Below, one piece after another: positions 63,080-64,000 of a stretch of 64,000 nt of DNA (position 1 is the stretch's first letter; each line of letters opens with the position of its first letter). This stretch comes from Fodinibacter sp963800505. Its GTDB lineage: Bacteria > Actinomycetota > Actinomycetes > Actinomycetales > Dermatophilaceae. A program made the position numbers and the translations under genes. The notes beneath the pieces are model-generated. The model ran no database searches and had not been told where the DNA came from. It worked only from the letters and a program-made list of their open reading frames with translations. Location: the NCBI GenBank assembly GCA_963800505.1, contig CAWDBL010000021.1, positions 1 through 64,000 of the forward strand. The letters are read 5' to 3'.

Positions 63080-63526
63080 TCAGCCGGCGACGACCTCGAG
63101 CTCGACGGTCGCCTGCACCTCGGGGTGGAGGCGCACCAGAGCGGAGTGCGTGCCGGTGGTCTTGATCGGGGTCGGGACCTCGATCTTGCGCTTGTCGAGC
63201 GACGGGCCGCCGGCGGCCTTGACGGCGTCGGCGATGTCAGCGGTGGAGACGGCGCCGAAGAGGCGGCCGCTCTTGCCGGCGTGCGCCGCGACCGTGACGG
63301 CCTTGGACTCGAGGTTGCCCTTGATGGACTTCGCCTCTTCGAGCGACTTCACCTCGCGGACCTCGCGGCCCTTGGCGATGGCGTCGACCTGCTTCTGGCC
63401 GCCCTTGGTCCACGCCGTCGCGAGACCGCGGCGGAAGAGGAAGTTGCGGGCGTAGCCGTCCTTGACGTCGACGACGTCACCGGCAGTGCCGAGGCCGGTG
63501 ACCTCGTGGGTGAGGATGACCTTCAT
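63080..63526 (-). CDS. rplI: 50S ribosomal protein L9
   Basis: A 148-residue protein, standard length. MKVILTHEVTGLGTAGDVVD and VKDGYARNFLFRRGLA form the N-terminal rRNA-binding domain; the long helix and the C-terminal domain (LFGAVSTADIADAV, KTTGTHSALVRLHPEV) are intact. Downstream of rpsR in the usual rpsF-ssb-rpsR-rplI order. Confidence 0.97.
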   Translation of the reverse strand: MKVILTHEVTGLGTAGDVVDVKDGYARNFLFRRGLATAWTKGGQKQVDAIAKGREVREVKSLEEAKSIKGNLESKAVTVAAHAGKSGRLFGAVSTADIADAVKAAGGPSLDKRKIEVPTPIKTTGTHSALVRLHPEVQATVELEVVAG

Positions 63527-63588
63527 GTGTTACGTCCTTCTGTAGACGCCGCGTCGGGCCTGCCAACCCAGCAGGGACGAGTGCGGGT

Positions 63589-63605
63589 CCCACGCTCCGC
63601 GTGGG
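63589..63605. repeat. Hairpin CCCACGCTCCGCGTGGG between rplI and rpsR (copy 3 of dispersed core)
   Basis: Same 7-bp stem as in the elements at 12955 and 21383, with one loop base changed (TCC for TCT) and the preceding CGGGT shared. Only the core is kept here. Confidence 0.75.
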
Positions 63606-63623
63606 CGAACTTCGTGGGGTGAG

Positions 63624-63860
63624 TCAGCGGGACGAGCTCGAGTACGGCAGCAAGGCCATCTCGCGCGCGTTCTTGACGGCATTGGCGATGAGGCGCTGCT
63701 CCTGCACGGTCACACCGGTGACCCGACGCGCGCGGATCTTGCCGCGGTCGGAGATGAACTTGCGCAGCAGGGCGGCGTCCTTGTAGTCGATGTTCTCGAC
63801 CTTCGCCGCCTTGAGCGGGTTGGCCTTCTTCTTGGGCTTGCGAATGGCGGGCTTGGCCAT
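63624..63860 (-). CDS. rpsR: 30S ribosomal protein S18
   Basis: A 78-residue protein. AKVENIDYKDAALLRKFISD and RGKIRARRVTGVTVQEQRLI are the S18 core. The N-terminus (MAKPAIRKPKKKANPLKAAK) lacks the zinc-binding cysteines found in the other S18 type, so this is the zinc-independent form. It lies 97 bases upstream of rplI. Confidence 0.97.
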   Translation of the reverse strand: MAKPAIRKPKKKANPLKAAKVENIDYKDAALLRKFISDRGKIRARRVTGVTVQEQRLIANAVKNAREMALLPYSSSSR

Positions 63861-63984
63861 CGTGGTGCTCTCCTTCTGCCGGAGCTGTCCCGGCGGATGA
63901 GCCCTGGTCTCCCAGGGATGGTGTCGTTCAGTGGTGGGGGTGGTCCGCTCCCGTGCTGGTCGCGGCCCCCGGGGTTCGGTTCGG

Positions 63985-64000
63985 TCAGAAGGGGGGCTCG
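63985..64000 (-). CDS. ssb: Single-stranded DNA-binding protein, last four codons
   Basis: The minus strand at the window edge reads Glu-Pro-Pro-Phe and TGA, the C-terminal tip that SSB uses to bind its partners. The position upstream of rpsR is where ssb is expected. The rest lies outside the window. Between it and rpsR is a small hairpin (CCCTGG-TCTC-CCAGGG region near 63903). Confidence 0.75.

Overview
The window is high-GC (about 70% by eye) chromosomal DNA from an actinobacterium. Lsr2, a DUF222/HNH protein, bacterial NHEJ genes (Ku, split LigD), DisA and the order lysS–lsr2–clpC–argA-like–mutY–disA–radA all point to Actinomycetota, most likely Micrococcales close to Intrasporangiaceae (Janibacter, Knoellia, Phycicoccus or Tetrasphaera type). 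The family placement is inference. No rRNA, tRNA, CRISPR array, integrase or transposase gene was recognised.

Layout. 1–4.4 kb: a frame-broken ECF sigma factor with a downstream membrane partner, a frame-broken ScyD/ScyE-type secreted protein and small membrane proteins of unknown function. 4.4–6.5 kb: dnaB (leftward) with DnaA-box-like motifs upstream, then a DUF2277 gene. 6.7–11.8 kb: CoA-transferase, AlkD-like glycosylase, MATE exporter and gamma-glutamyltransferase. 11.9–20.8 kb: a purine/methylthioadenosine salvage block (6-oxopurine phosphorylase, MtaD-type deaminase, DUF985 cupin, frame-broken SDR), followed by a complete BMP-family ABC transporter. 20.8–21.65 kb: a non-coding, very repeat-rich stretch ending in a triple operator in front of a ferredoxin reductase–fatty acid desaturase pair. 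24.5–26 kb: a CAP-domain protein and a TauE/SafE permease. 26–36.2 kb: a leftward myo-inositol catabolic operon with a divergent GntR regulator. 36.2–40.6 kb: broken AAA ATPase, VOC protein, lysS, a small membrane protein, lsr2 and a FhuF-like protein. 40.7–46.7 kb: the NHEJ region (LigD polymerase and ligase as separate genes, a DUF222/HNH protein, Ku, and a small helix-hairpin-helix protein). 46.8–53 kb: a lower-GC broken DUF3800 gene, nei-type glycosylase, cation:proton antiporter and clpC. 53–62.8 kb: N-acetylglutamate synthase-like GNAT, secreted metallopeptidase-like protein, DUF305 lipoprotein, LVIVD protein, MOSC protein, mutY, disA and radA. 63–64 kb: rplI, rpsR and the last codons of ssb.

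How the genes fit together. Genome maintenance dominates (DnaB, AlkD, MutY, Nei, RadA, DisA, LigD/Ku, Lsr2, SSB). The inositol operon encodes the full route from inositol to acetyl-CoA precursors, but no inositol transporter is present. The phosphorylase, MtaD and BMP transporter form a plausible nucleoside and MTA salvage unit. The ferredoxin reductase is the expected electron donor of the desaturase.

The most unusual content is in the repeats. A dispersed hairpin repeat is inserted in frame inside mtaD. A motif built on GTGACCTATTGGTCGAT occurs four times within 700 bp. A ~105-bp tandem repeat precedes the HNH gene, and several short palindrome families lie in gaps between genes. The octamer GGATGCCG occurs roughly 80 times, far above random expectation. 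Five genes carry frame breaks, so either several are decaying or the sequence has single-base errors; this limits confidence in those calls.
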